From Bacteroidota bacterium (lineage in GTDB: Bacteria > Bacteroidota > Bacteroidia > Bacteroidales > F082), in contig JABMPH010000428.1 in the NCBI GenBank assembly GCA_013203805.1, forward strand, positions 1 through 45,817: a stretch of DNA of 45,817 nucleotides. The letters run 5' to 3'. Below, piece after piece: positions 16,759 through 24,971 of the stretch. Position numbers and translations under genes: made by a program. How positions within the stretch are numbered: position 1 is the stretch's first letter; the number at the start of each line of letters is the position of its first letter. The notes under the pieces are model-generated. The model did no database searches and was not told the DNA's origin. It saw only the letters and a list, made by a program, of their open reading frames with translations.

Positions 16759-16766
16759 CAAATTTA
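16759..16766 (-). promoter_or_regulatory. -7 promoter element of FKBP copy B
   Basis: The minus strand reads TAAATTTG, a match to TAnnTTTG, 20 bases before the ATG of copy B. No TTTG sits at the usual 19-21 base spacing. Confidence 0.4.
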
Positions 16767-16909
16767 CATTTTTTACCTCTAATGCATAGATGCAATAGTT
16801 TGATATATGAAATTTATTAATTGTTAAGAAATAGAAAGATTATGGTTGAATGAAGCAATATGTTTAATAACATTGCTAAATTAATTGAGAACTTTGTAAA
16901 GAATAATAA

Positions 16910-17596
16910 TTATTTAGCCAACAGTTCTTTAACTAATCTTGGAACTCCAACTCCTGCTTTTTCTTTAATTGTGGTTAGATTTGCAACACCTCCTACATGA
17001 AATGCTTTAGGATCGATATAATACTTTGGGACATGATTGTTTACATAATTTATCAAACTTGCTGCCGGATAAACAACCATTGATGTTCCTATAACTATAA
17101 GTATATCAGCATCAGATATAGCATGTACAGCATTTTCAATCATAGGTACACTTTCTCCAAACCAAACAATATGTGGGCGAAGTTGAGATCCTAATTCACA
17201 TTTGTCGCCAATCTTAAGCTCCCAATTATCGAGAGTATAAATGAGTTCAGGATCTATAGTGCTTCTCACCTTTTTAAGCTCACCATGTAAATGAAGTACG
17301 TTGGTTGACCCGGCTCTTTCATGCAGGTCGTCAACATTTTGAGTTACAATTTGTACATTATATTTATCTTCTAGTTTTGCAAGCCATAAATGTCCATCAT
17401 TTGGTGTCACTTCAAAAAGTTGCTTTCTGCGTTGATTATAAAACTCCATTACAAGTTCACGGTTATTTCTCCACGCACCGGGTGTAGCAACATCTTCAAC
17501 TCGATGATTTTCCCATAGTCCGTTATTGTCGCGAAAAGTGCTTACACCGCTTTCAGCACTTATGCCAGCTCCGGTAAGTATGGCTATCTTTTTCAT
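16910..17596 (-). CDS. cobB: NAD-dependent protein deacylase, class III sirtuin lacking zinc cysteines
   Basis: Sirtuin of 228 aa that removes acyl groups from lysines using NAD. The NAD-binding GAGISAESGVSTFR, TQNVDDLHERAG (85-96) and the catalytic His104 in HLHGE are present. Tyr53 and Arg56 in FYNQRR match the Tyr-x-x-Arg pair that lets CobB and SIRT5 accept succinyl- and malonyl-lysine. The four zinc-binding Cys are missing: only one Cys (DKCELG) occurs in the whole protein, so the small domain is probably stabilised otherwise. It is followed upstream on the same strand by mdh, but a terminator between them argues for separate transcripts. Deacylase family is certain, acyl preference inferred. 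Confidence 0.92.
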   Translation of the reverse strand: MKKIAILTGAGISAESGVSTFRDNNGLWENHRVEDVATPGAWRNNRELVMEFYNQRRKQLFEVTPNDGHLWLAKLEDKYNVQIVTQNVDDLHERAGSTNVLHLHGELKKVRSTIDPELIYTLDNWELKIGDKCELGSQLRPHIVWFGESVPMIENAVHAISDADILIVIGTSMVVYPAASLINYVNNHVPKYYIDPKAFHVGGVANLTTIKEKAGVGVPRLVKELLAK

Positions 17597-17645
17597 TTTA
17601 TATAGGTTATTGGAATAAAGTTCGATAAAGGTAACACTTTTTAAG

Positions 17646-17672
17646 AAAAAAAAACGCCCTCCGAAGAGAGCG
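17646..17672 (-). terminator. Rho-independent terminator of mdh
   Basis: On the minus strand CGCTCTC, loop TTCG, GAGGGCG (17672-17655) forms a 7-bp stem with one G-T pair and a stable UUCG tetraloop, followed directly by nine T (17654-17646). It lies 48 bases after the mdh stop and before the sirtuin gene. Confidence 0.9.
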
Positions 17673-17720
17673 TAATAAGCCTAAACAAGAATCGCAACCA
17701 TCAATGATTAGGCAGTATTA

Positions 17721-18662
17721 TTAATCAAAAAGTTTCATATCATCCAATACTTTCATCACACTTTTTACAGAATTAGCAGATGTTTCCAGAAGCTTCTTTT
17801 CATCTTCGTCAAGATCGATTTCAATTATCTCTTCAATACCATCTTTCCCAAGTTTAACTGGTACACCCAGGAATACATCCTTTAAGCCATATTCGCCGTT
17901 AAGAAAGGCACAAAGAGGCACAATTTTTTTCTGGTCGTCAACAATGGCTTCAACAAGCTGAGCTGCTGCTGCTCCGGGAGCATACCATGCGCTGGTTCCC
18001 ATAAGATTTACAAGTTCTCCACCACCTTTTTTTGTTCTTTCAACAATCTTATCTATTTCATCTTTACCAAGAAGCTGAGTAATTGGGATTCCATTTATTG
18101 AGGTATAACGTGGTAATGGAACCATAGTATCGCCATGACCTCCGAGTAACATTGCATGAATATCAATGGGAGTTACATTTAATGCGTTTGCGATAAATGC
18201 ACGGTATCTACCTGTATCAAGTGTTCCTGCCATTCCAAACACTTTTTTGGATGATTTGTTAGATGCCTTATAAGCTGCATAGGTCATAACATCCAACGGA
18301 TTGCTTACAACAATTATAATAGCATCTGGAGAATACTTAATTGCTTTTTCAGTAACATCTTTTACAATGTTAGCATTAGTTTTTATTAAGTCGTCGCGCG
18401 ACATTCCAGGTTTACGTGGAATACCTGATGTAATCACAATTATTCCTGATCCTTTGGTTTTTAAGTAATCATTTGTTACTCCGGTAACTCGAGTGTTGAA
18501 GTGATTAATGGCTGCTGTTTGCCATATGTCAAGTGCTTTACCTTCGGCAATTCCTTCTTTAACATCAAGAAGTACAACTTCCTTAGCAAGATCTTTGTGA
18601 GCAATTACATTAGCACATGTAGCTCCTACATTACCAGCTCCAATAACAGTTATTTTTTGCAT
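17721..18662 (-). CDS. mdh: Malate dehydrogenase
   Basis: NAD-dependent malate dehydrogenase of 313 aa, of the LDH-like class, interconverting malate and oxaloacetate. The Rossmann GAGNVGATCA opens the protein. The substrate loop GIPRKPGMSRDDL has Arg where lactate dehydrogenases have Gln, arguing for malate. VSNPLDVMTY, the catalytic His in LLGGHGDTMVPL and GEYGLKDVFLGVP are intact. The start is ATG 18662 (MQKITVIGAGN), not the ATG at 18743. The longer version adds 27 Lys-rich residues absent from the family, and a perfect Bacteroidota promoter lies inside that extension, so the upstream ATG would not be in the mRNA. Its own promoter and terminator make it monocistronic. Confidence 0.97.
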   Translation of the reverse strand: MQKITVIGAGNVGATCANVIAHKDLAKEVVLLDVKEGIAEGKALDIWQTAAINHFNTRVTGVTNDYLKTKGSGIIVITSGIPRKPGMSRDDLIKTNANIVKDVTEKAIKYSPDAIIIVVSNPLDVMTYAAYKASNKSSKKVFGMAGTLDTGRYRAFIANALNVTPIDIHAMLLGGHGDTMVPLPRYTSINGIPITQLLGKDEIDKIVERTKKGGGELVNLMGTSAWYAPGAAAAQLVEAIVDDQKKIVPLCAFLNGEYGLKDVFLGVPVKLGKDGIEEIIEIDLDEDEKKLLETSANSVKSVMKVLDDMKLFD

Positions 18663-18706
18663 TTTGTATGGTTTTTTTTTACGTTTAACCTTTTGTTTCA
18701 TTACGG

Positions 18707-18738
18707 CAAATGTAATAATATTAGGTTTATTGTACAAA
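18707..18738 (-). promoter_or_regulatory. mdh promoter, perfect Bacteroidota consensus
   Basis: On the minus strand TTTG (18738-18735), exactly 20 bases, then TACATTTG (18714-18707). Both elements match the consensus without mismatch. Transcription should start near 18700, leaving about 38 bases of leader before ATG 18662. This decides the mdh start. The rest of the 363-base gap up to 19025 shows no gene; TATTCTTG at 18942-18949 is a weak -7 candidate for the next plus-strand gene. Confidence 0.85.
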
Positions 18739-19025
18739 TTCATTTTTATTCAATCATAAAGTACATATTTTCAATCAAATGGTGAAAGTTAGAGATGGAG
18801 AAACTAAGCAATAGTATAATAGAATAATCTGATAAATGTAGTTATCTAGATGTGTTTGAGCTTTAATGAAACGAAATACTTATCTTAACAAAATTGAAAT
18901 AATCTTAGAGCTTTATTTACATTAAATTCAACAATTGTTTGTATTCTTGCATTCCGAACAATACTCGACCAATAGTATTTAACTAACTTACTAACAGCTT
19001 TTAATAGCTAAAATATTTTAATATA

Positions 19026-19661
19026 ATGCAGAATCAAGTATTTACAATTACCGATAAGCATCGTGCTGCAGCAAGAATCATCCTCAAAAGAGTAATGGAG
19101 GATAACAAGCCAAAAAATATTGTAACAGTAACAGGCGAGGTTGGTACAGGAAAATCGACAATTTCATACCTGCTGGCTAAATATCTGAAGAAGGAGGGTA
19201 TTCGTGCAAAGATTATGGATCTGGATAACTATTATAGAGTTGCACCAATCGATAGAAAAAAGTGGAGGCTTAAACACGGCATTGAAAGTGTTGGTTTAGA
19301 TGAGTACAATTGGGGGAAAATCTATGAAAATATTGAAGATTTTAAGGAAAGTCGTATTACCAAAATGCCTTTGGTTGATATGGTTACAGACTATCAGGAT
19401 GAGTTGACAACTAATTTTCAAGGAGTTGACTTGCTTATAATAAAGGGGCTATATTCAATAAAATGCAAAGAATCAAGGCTAAAGATATTCATAGAACTAT
19501 CAACCGAAGAAGCCAGTAAATTTAACACATACGAAGGGGTTGAAGAATCGGATGAATTTCGTCTTCGGGTTATGGCAAAAGAACAGGGAATTGTTCAGCA
19601 ATTGAAAAAGGATGCCGACTTTTTCGTGGATTTTAATTCAATTGAAAATTATCACTTATAA
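19026..19661 (+). CDS. P-loop kinase-like protein, uridine kinase/phosphoribulokinase-like fold
   Basis: P-loop NTPase of 211 aa. The Walker A motif GEVGTGKST lies at 37-45, after a short N-terminal helix region. MDLDNYYR is like the catalytic DxYY segment of uridine kinases and phosphoribulokinases, where the Asp activates the acceptor hydroxyl. The second acidic segment is GVDLLIIKGLYSIK, in which Lys replaces the usual Glu or Asp of E-G-L. RLRVMAKEQ may serve as the lid Arg segment. The substrate is unknown: it may be a nucleoside, a sugar phosphate or another small molecule, and the GEVGTGKST loop is atypical for true uridine kinases. The gene is alone and closed by a bidirectional terminator. 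Confidence 0.6.
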   Translation: MQNQVFTITDKHRAAARIILKRVMEDNKPKNIVTVTGEVGTGKSTISYLLAKYLKKEGIRAKIMDLDNYYRVAPIDRKKWRLKHGIESVGLDEYNWGKIYENIEDFKESRITKMPLVDMVTDYQDELTTNFQGVDLLIIKGLYSIKCKESRLKIFIELSTEEASKFNTYEGVEESDEFRLRVMAKEQGIVQQLKKDADFFVDFNSIENYHL

Positions 19662-19701
19662 AAAAAGAAGGAGTAGATTCTAAAAAATACTCCTTCTTTT
19701 T
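19662..19701. terminator. Bidirectional terminator between convergent genes
   Basis: AAAAAGAAGGAGTA (19662-19675) pairs perfectly with TACTCCTTCTTTTT (19688-19701) over 14 bp with a 12-base loop. The A- and T-rich ends give a U-tract on both strands, so it can end both the plus-strand kinase-like gene and the minus-strand small gene. The stem starts right at the kinase-like stop codon. Confidence 0.9.
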
Positions 19702-19719
19702 ATTATTTATTGCCGATTA

Positions 19720-19902
19720 TTAACCGGCTTGTAGATCTTCAGCACCAGGCAACATACCTTCTAATTGTGTAGGATTATGAATTAATGTAGGCATGTGTTG
19801 AGGACAAATCCAATAGTGATTGCTTTTGAAATCTACTGCCAATAAAGGTACTTCCTGCTCATTGCGTTTGCAAAAAAGACATACTTTGCTATTATCTTCC
19901 AT
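19720..19902 (-). CDS. Small zinc-site protein, ClpX-type zinc-finger-like
   Basis: Protein of 60 aa. CLFCKR near the N terminus and WICPQH near residue 33 supply a C-x2-C and a C-x2-H pair spaced about 25 residues apart, a pattern resembling the ClpX zinc-binding domain (CxxC, then EVxxLI, then ICxxC). The EVPLLAVDF between them fits that resemblance. The tail is uncharged and short, ending QLEGMLPGAEDLQAG. It reads as a real gene because of the paired ligands and a terminator placed exactly at its end. No function can be assigned. It could be an adaptor or simply a conserved small protein. Confidence 0.65.
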   Translation of the reverse strand: MEDNSKVCLFCKRNEQEVPLLAVDFKSNHYWICPQHMPTLIHNPTQLEGMLPGAEDLQAG

Positions 19903-20087
19903 TTCTAATATTTTTAATTTAGTAATTTAAGGGGCAAATATCCGAAATTATCCGATACAATTACAATGATTAAATAAGTAAATGGGATGAGTGCAATTAT
20001 CTTCTATGTAGCTATAGATTTTGTAATATTGCATTATAAGTATCTGTTAGTTAAAACAAATTTATTTGAACATTCAAATATCATGTG

Positions 20088-22496
20088 ATGAAAATCGTTA
20101 AAAAAATATTTATCACTTTAATAATTATTGTAATTGTTTTTGTGACCATAAGTTACTTTTGGTTGAGATCCACAAAACCTGTTTATTCAGGTAACATGAA
20201 ACTATCAGGATTGAATAGTGAGGTTGAAGTTGTTTTTGATGAATATGGAGTTCCTCACATTTATGCACAAAATGCTCATGATGCATATATGGCATTGGGT
20301 TATGTTCAATCACAGGAACGATTATTTCAAATGGAGATGATAAGGCGCGTTACCTCTGGAAGATTATCCGAATTGCTGGGGGAAAAGTTTCTAGGTACTG
20401 ACAAAACAATGCTCACACTTTCAATTCGAAATATGGCCAAAAGGAGTGCCAATAAATACTTTAAAGAAATTGATGAACCCTATAAAAAAGAAACTTTGGC
20501 ATATCTTGAAGGAATAAATAGTTTTATCGAAAATGGAACTTTACCTATAGAATTTAGTTTACTAAACTTCAAACCCGAACCATTTGAACCAGTTGATGTT
20601 TATACGGCAATAGGATATATGTCTTTATCATTTACTTCCGCACTGTCGCAGGAACCAATAGTTACACGAATTATGGAAAGTTTGGGTGAAGAGTACCTCA
20701 TTGATTTTGATCTCGATTCTTTATCTAATTCTAAGCACTACAATAAAGATGATTATTCAAATGAATCGCTTAGCGGACTTTCCATTGCTGTTGAGCAAAT
20801 TTTTAATTCTTTGCCAATTCCGGTTTGGCATGGATCTAATAACTGGGTACTTAGTGCCGATAGATCAAAATCAGGAAAAGTATTACTTGCCAACGACACT
20901 CACATAAAATATTCGCAACCAGCAGTATGGTATGAGGCATATATGGAATATCCTGAATTTTCAATGGGAGGATATTATCTGGCAAGTGTTCCATATGCTA
21001 TAATTGGTCATAATGATATTTTGGCATGGGGTACAACAATTTTCCCATTCGATAATATGGATCTTTATCGTGAAAAACAGAATCCTGAGAATTCTAATCA
21101 GGTGTGGGTTAACGATATGTGGGAAGACTACTCAACAATAACTTATGCAATCCCTGTTAAAGATGAAGAGGATGTTGAATTTACTATTAAGAAAACAAGT
21201 CATGGGCCATTACTTAATGGTATTTATAATGATATTGCAACCATAAACGATGAGCCTATTTCATTATGGTGGTCATTAAACGACATGGAGTCAACAGTAC
21301 TCGATGCATTATACAGGATAAATAATGCTAAAAACATGAGTGAATTTGAGGCAGCCATGCAATATATTGATTTAATAGGAATGAATATGATATATGGTGA
21401 TGTTGAAAATAATATTGCCCTTTGGTCTACCGGAAAAATCCCCAAACGCCCCGATCATATAAACTCTAAAATTATTCTTGATGGAGCGAGTGGTAATGAT
21501 GAAATACTGGGTTATTATCCGTTTGAGAAGAATCCAAAAATTATAAACCCTGAAGATGGATTTATAACTACCTCAAATGATGAACATCAGAGGGTAGATG
21601 GCATATTATATCCTGGATATTATTCACCTGGATTAAGGGCAAAACGTATAAAGCGATTAATTAACTCACAGGATGCCTGGAACTTAGAAGAATTAACTTC
21701 GGTGCAGTTAGATAATACTTCCGAAAAAGACACAATGCTTACAAAACTCATCCTTTCAAATGCTAATGTTCAGAAGGTTGCAAGTCTTGGTCCAACATAC
21801 TCATCTGCAATAGTGCAATTAGAAGATTGGAATGGTAATTCTGATATAAATACCATTGGGGCAACAATATTTAGTAACTTGGTATACTACATTATGTATA
21901 ATACAATGGCTGATGAATTAGGGGAGAATGATTTTAACAGTTTCGTGAGTTCATTTTTGGTGCGCTCACGGATGATCGCCTTATTATCAAACAATGATTC
22001 CCCTTGGTTTGATAATACAAAGACTCCAGAAATTAAGGAATTACGAAATGATATTTTCACGCTTTCACTTGAAGAAGCAATTACTTCGCTAAAAAATCAA
22101 CTTGGAGATGATGTTAGTGCATGGAAATGGGGAGAAGTTCACACGCTAACCCATGTTCATCCCATTGGAAGGGAAGAACCCTTGGATATAATTTTTAATG
22201 TTGGTCCATTTGCCAAATCAGGGAGCAATGATGTTATCGATAAAGAGGGATTCAAGTATAACAAGTCTGGAGTTTATCCTGTTTTAGATGGACCTGCCAT
22301 GAGAATGTTGGTAGATTTTGCTGACCCAAGTCATACCTTATCAATTATCCCAACCGGACAGTCGGGAAACGTAATGAGTCCTCACTATTCTGATCAGGCC
22401 TATATGTTTAATAAGGGCGAATATCGCACTTTCAATACTAATAAAAAGGAACTCGATAAAAGTAGTATTCTTATACTTGAACCAATGGGTAAATAA
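20088..22496 (+). CDS. Penicillin acylase family Ntn hydrolase
   Basis: Membrane-anchored or exported Ntn hydrolase of 802 aa. An N-terminal hydrophobic helix (about 4-25) is followed by the alpha chain (VVFDEYGVPHIYAQNAHDAY, YVQSQERLFQME). The autocatalytic cleavage site is HGSNNWVLS, so Ser250 would be the new N-terminal nucleophile of the beta chain. The family motifs GHNDILAWGTT and TSHGPLL follow in the beta chain. Family members cleave amide bonds, including penicillins and acyl-homoserine lactones; the natural substrate here is unknown. ATG 20088 is preferred to the GTG just before it. It appears monocistronic. A 184-base gap upstream has no firm promoter element. Confidence 0.93.
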   Translation: MKIVKKIFITLIIIVIVFVTISYFWLRSTKPVYSGNMKLSGLNSEVEVVFDEYGVPHIYAQNAHDAYMALGYVQSQERLFQMEMIRRVTSGRLSELLGEKFLGTDKTMLTLSIRNMAKRSANKYFKEIDEPYKKETLAYLEGINSFIENGTLPIEFSLLNFKPEPFEPVDVYTAIGYMSLSFTSALSQEPIVTRIMESLGEEYLIDFDLDSLSNSKHYNKDDYSNESLSGLSIAVEQIFNSLPIPVWHGSNNWVLSADRSKSGKVLLANDTHIKYSQPAVWYEAYMEYPEFSMGGYYLASVPYAIIGHNDILAWGTTIFPFDNMDLYREKQNPENSNQVWVNDMWEDYSTITYAIPVKDEEDVEFTIKKTSHGPLLNGIYNDIATINDEPISLWWSLNDMESTVLDALYRINNAKNMSEFEAAMQYIDLIGMNMIYGDVENNIALWSTGKIPKRPDHINSKIILDGASGNDEILGYYPFEKNPKIINPEDGFITTSNDEHQRVDGILYPGYYSPGLRAKRIKRLINSQDAWNLEELTSVQLDNTSEKDTMLTKLILSNANVQKVASLGPTYSSAIVQLEDWNGNSDINTIGATIFSNLVYYIMYNTMADELGENDFNSFVSSFLVRSRMIALLSNNDSPWFDNTKTPEIKELRNDIFTLSLEEAITSLKNQLGDDVSAWKWGEVHTLTHVHPIGREEPLDIIFNVGPFAKSGSNDVIDKEGFKYNKSGVYPVLDGPAMRMLVDFADPSHTLSIIPTGQSGNVMSPHYSDQAYMFNKGEYRTFNTNKKELDKSSILILEPMGK

Positions 22497-22523
22497 TGAG
22501 TTAAGTGAGTTGACTATTTATCA

Positions 22524-22925
22524 CTACACCTCTTTTATCTCATTTATTTTTCTGGATATCAATGATATTTCAATAATAAAGAAAAACACAAATGCTGTTA
22601 ATCCGGTAAGGAAAACTTTTGAAATAGTTATAGGTATTGAATATCGTATGCTTTCAAACTTATGAAAATAGTCGGTTAAAAATGAAAAATTAATGTTTGA
22701 TGGGCCGGAAAGTAGAAGTATTGAAAAAAGAGCAATTATAATAGAAGTAATGATAATCCATCCTCTTATTGATATTAGGGGACTTGTTATTATAGCTTTA
22801 CTTTTTTCAGCGCTCAATACCTCAATTTTATCCATTAACGAATTTGTAAATTCTCCACCTGGCTTATAAACAGATGCAGTTTTCACCGCCTTTTTTACAA
22901 AAATATCCTCATTAGTTATATTCAT
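22524..22925 (-). CDS. Small two-helix membrane protein, candidate ECF anti-sigma partner
   Basis: Protein of about 133 aa, from ATG 22925, overlapping the end of the ECF sigma gene by 14 bases, which implies coupled translation. A cytoplasmic N-terminal part of about 55 residues is followed by two membrane helices (GWIIITSIIIALFSILLL and KVFLTGLTAFVFFFIIE). Position and architecture suggest a membrane-bound anti-sigma factor or sensor for the sigma factor, but no standard zinc anti-sigma motif (HxxxCxxC) is seen. An upstream in-frame ATG (22946) would lengthen the overlap to 35 bases and is less likely. Function is inferred from context alone. Confidence 0.75.
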   Translation of the reverse strand: MNITNEDIFVKKAVKTASVYKPGGEFTNSLMDKIEVLSAEKSKAIITSPLISIRGWIIITSIIIALFSILLLSGPSNINFSFLTDYFHKFESIRYSIPITISKVFLTGLTAFVFFFIIEISLISRKINEIKEV

Positions 22926-23493
22926 AGTCAAGTATTTCTTGGTCAATTTTGTCCTTTAAGTCCGCATAAAGTTTTTGCCGACTCCTATAAAGCTTTACTT
23001 TAACATTTTGTGTTGAAATTCCAACAATTTCAGCAATTTCAACAATTGGCAATTCCTCGTAGTAATACAAAGTTATTATTATCTTCTCGGTTTCCGGCAA
23101 TTTTAATATTGATTCATTAATAATTTTCTGTTTTTCCGCAATACTCATCTCATGAAGAGCGGTGGGCGTTATTTCAGGTTGATGGTTACCGGCATAATCA
23201 ATTTCAATTGTAATGGGCTGTCTTTTTTGAGATTTATATCGGTTTATTGAAGTATTGTAAGTAATTCGATATATCCATGTTGATAATTTCGATTTCCGAT
23301 TAAATTTATTTAATGACTGGAATACTTTAATAAACACATCCTGAGCAATTTCCTCGGCTTCTTCATGATTTTTTAGCACCCTGTACGATAGTGTGTATAC
23401 CATGTCCTGGTATATAACTACTATTTCCTCAAATGCTTTCACATCACCATTCAGAATTCTCTGAATAATTTTGTGTTCATCAAATGCTCTCAT
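22912..23493 (-). CDS. ECF-type RNA polymerase sigma factor
   Basis: Group IV sigma factor of 193 aa. Region 2 contains the core-binding and -10 recognition parts (ILNGDVKAFEEIVVIYQDMV, then EEAEEIAQDVFIKVFQSL). Region 4 is LPETEKIIITLYYYEELPIVE followed by the HTH EIAEIVGISTQNVKVKLYRS. It should direct polymerase to a small regulon. ATG 23493 is preferred over a GTG at 23508, because the GTG would lie within a possible -10 element. A small membrane protein gene overlaps its end, and a DUF6249-type gene lies divergent across a perfect 12-bp inverted repeat, a neighbourhood I have seen often in Bacteroidota. Autoregulation is likely but not shown. Confidence 0.95.
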   Translation of the reverse strand: MRAFDEHKIIQRILNGDVKAFEEIVVIYQDMVYTLSYRVLKNHEEAEEIAQDVFIKVFQSLNKFNRKSKLSTWIYRITYNTSINRYKSQKRQPITIEIDYAGNHQPEITPTALHEMSIAEKQKIINESILKLPETEKIIITLYYYEELPIVEIAEIVGISTQNVKVKLYRSRQKLYADLKDKIDQEILDYEYN

Positions 23494-23503
23494 TACTTTT
23501 TTA

Positions 23504-23578
23504 GACACTGAAATGGATAATTGGTTACAAAATAACTAATTTATTACGTTTTGTAACCAAAGTATTAAAGTGCTTGTC
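23504..23578. promoter_or_regulatory. Divergent ECF-like promoters built on a 12-bp inverted repeat
   Basis: TTGGTTACAAAA (23521-23532) and TTTTGTAACCAA (23549-23560) are perfect inverted repeats with a 16-base spacer. Each half carries an outward-facing GTAAC. On the minus strand GTAAC (23528-23524) is followed after 16 bases by TGTC (23507-23504); on the plus strand GTAAC (23553-23557) is followed after 17 bases by TGTC (23575-23578). This is the spacing of ECF sigma -35/-10 pairs. The plus-strand start would fall about 30 bases before ATG 23619; the minus-strand transcript would be almost leaderless. Confidence 0.6.
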
Positions 23579-23618
23579 AAAGATATAAATGAATAACTAA
23601 CCTTTAAAAAGTAGAAAA

Positions 23619-23972
23619 ATGGAAGTATCAATTGTATTTATCAGTTTGTTTATTGTTGTGTTTGGGATTTGTTACCTATATTATAATACACGACACAAAG
23701 AGCGAGTACTATTAATTGAAAAGGATAAAGATGTAAGCCTTTTTTATAGTAAAAGAGAAGGCAGGAACAAAAGCATAGTTTGGAAAATTGTAATATTGAA
23801 TCTGGGATTAATATCAATTGGAGTTGGTACAGGAATTATTTTTGGGAGCATTTTGAGTAGTGTTTTTGGAATGTATGAAGAGCCTGCAATTGCAGCTTCA
23901 ATATTTCTAATGAGTGGTATAGCACTATTGATTGGGTTTTTCCTAACAAAGAAAATGGATCAGGATAATTAG
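23619..23972 (+). CDS. DUF6249-type small membrane protein
   Basis: Membrane protein of 117 aa with three hydrophobic helices: residues about 4-22, 54-80 and 90-110. The order of helix, RHKERVLLIEKDKDVSLF loop, then WKIVILNLGLISIGVGTG is the pattern I recall for DUF6249 proteins, which frequently sit beside ECF sigma genes in Bacteroidota. It is divergent from the sigma gene and faces the outward ECF-like promoter described here, so it may be a target of that sigma factor. No activity is known. A strong terminator follows at 24018-24050. Confidence 0.75.
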   Translation: MEVSIVFISLFIVVFGICYLYYNTRHKERVLLIEKDKDVSLFYSKREGRNKSIVWKIVILNLGLISIGVGTGIIFGSILSSVFGMYEEPAIAASIFLMSGIALLIGFFLTKKMDQDN

Positions 23973-24017
23973 AAAGTTACAATGATATAGCTCTCAATTA
24001 TTTTTGCTTTTATCAAC

Positions 24018-24050
24018 AATGGCACAGGTTTCTTGTGCCATTTTTATTTT
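24018..24050 (+). terminator. Rho-independent terminator of the DUF6249-type gene
   Basis: AATGGCACA (24018-24026), 7-base loop, TGTGCCATT (24034-24042), then T-rich tail to 24050. The 9-bp stem is perfect and lies 45 bases after the stop codon. Confidence 0.88.
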
Positions 24051-24150
24051 ATACTAATCCAAAATAAATTATAATAAAACTCGTTTTAGATTAAAATAGT
24101 AGCGGTAGCCGAAAAGCTTTTAGAGTAGGTACATATTAATTTTAGCCCCA

Positions 24151-24732
24151 ATGAGAATTATATCAATATTATTAGTTAGTATTTTTACTGTAGTCATTTC
24201 TTTTAGTGGTTGTAAAAAGAAAGACGAAACCCCTAAAAACCAAATGACATATAATGAAGTGGAATATGATCTCTCACATGGAGTTTCGGAAAATAATGGT
24301 ATATGGGATGGCAATGAGGGTTATAATTTTAACCTTATATTGCTTTCATCAGGATTTACTGTTTATGAAGTCGATGGCAAGATCGATTCATTATCTGGAA
24401 TAGGACACGGAATTTTGTTCGAGCTTTATTCAAATAATAGTGATAAGCTTGATGATGGTGTTTATACATTTGAAGATGGTCCAGATGGAAAACCAGGCAC
24501 ATTTTCATACGCCGATGCAGTTTTTAATTGGGATGCACAAACGTTAGAAGGAACGGAGGTTGAAGCAACAACTGGTAATTTGTCTGTAGTTAAGGCTGGT
24601 GATGAATATGAATTATCAATGAATTTAACAATGAAAGGTGGAAAAACTTTAACAGGGTTCTACAAAGGAATCCTAAAGTATTATATTTCTGATCAGAAGT
24701 CGGTGAAAAAGGAAAATATCTGGTCTAATTGA
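24151..24732 (+). CDS. Hypothetical lipoprotein
   Basis: Lipoprotein of 193 aa. The signal peptide MRIISILLVSIFTVV leads to the lipobox SFSGC with lipid Cys21, followed by KKKDE, which looks like the Lys-acidic lipoprotein export signal that sends Bacteroidota lipoproteins to the cell surface. The mature part is beta-rich and acidic with repeated Gly and Asp and shows no family that I recognise. It stands alone between two terminators, so it is a single-gene unit. TAATTTTA at 24137-24144 is a near match to the -7 element. Confidence 0.8.
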   Translation: MRIISILLVSIFTVVISFSGCKKKDETPKNQMTYNEVEYDLSHGVSENNGIWDGNEGYNFNLILLSSGFTVYEVDGKIDSLSGIGHGILFELYSNNSDKLDDGVYTFEDGPDGKPGTFSYADAVFNWDAQTLEGTEVEATTGNLSVVKAGDEYELSMNLTMKGGKTLTGFYKGILKYYISDQKSVKKENIWSN

Positions 24733-24752
24733 TGTTGACACGAAGTAATTTG

Positions 24753-24787
24753 AAAGGAATCTTGATGGTATTAGGATTCCTTTTTTT
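24753..24787 (+). terminator. Rho-independent terminator of the lipoprotein gene
   Basis: AAAGGAATC (24753-24761) pairs with GATTCCTTT (24775-24783) around a 13-base loop and runs into T residues to 24787, 20 bases after the stop. The gap 24733-25063 otherwise holds the mutA promoter element and a 16-base sequence shared with the region before 13325. Confidence 0.85.
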
Positions 24788-24971
24788 ATGACCTAATTCA
24801 AATTCCGGCTTGCAATAAGATAACGTCAAAATTAATAAATAAATAAGTAAGATGTCTACATTAACTCTTCACCTGAAAGTTGAAATTCAAAATGGCTATA
24901 TTGGGGAAAAGTAGACTGTTAATTATTTAACAATATTTGCTTTTTGGGGTCTTTTACCAATGTTTTTGTAT

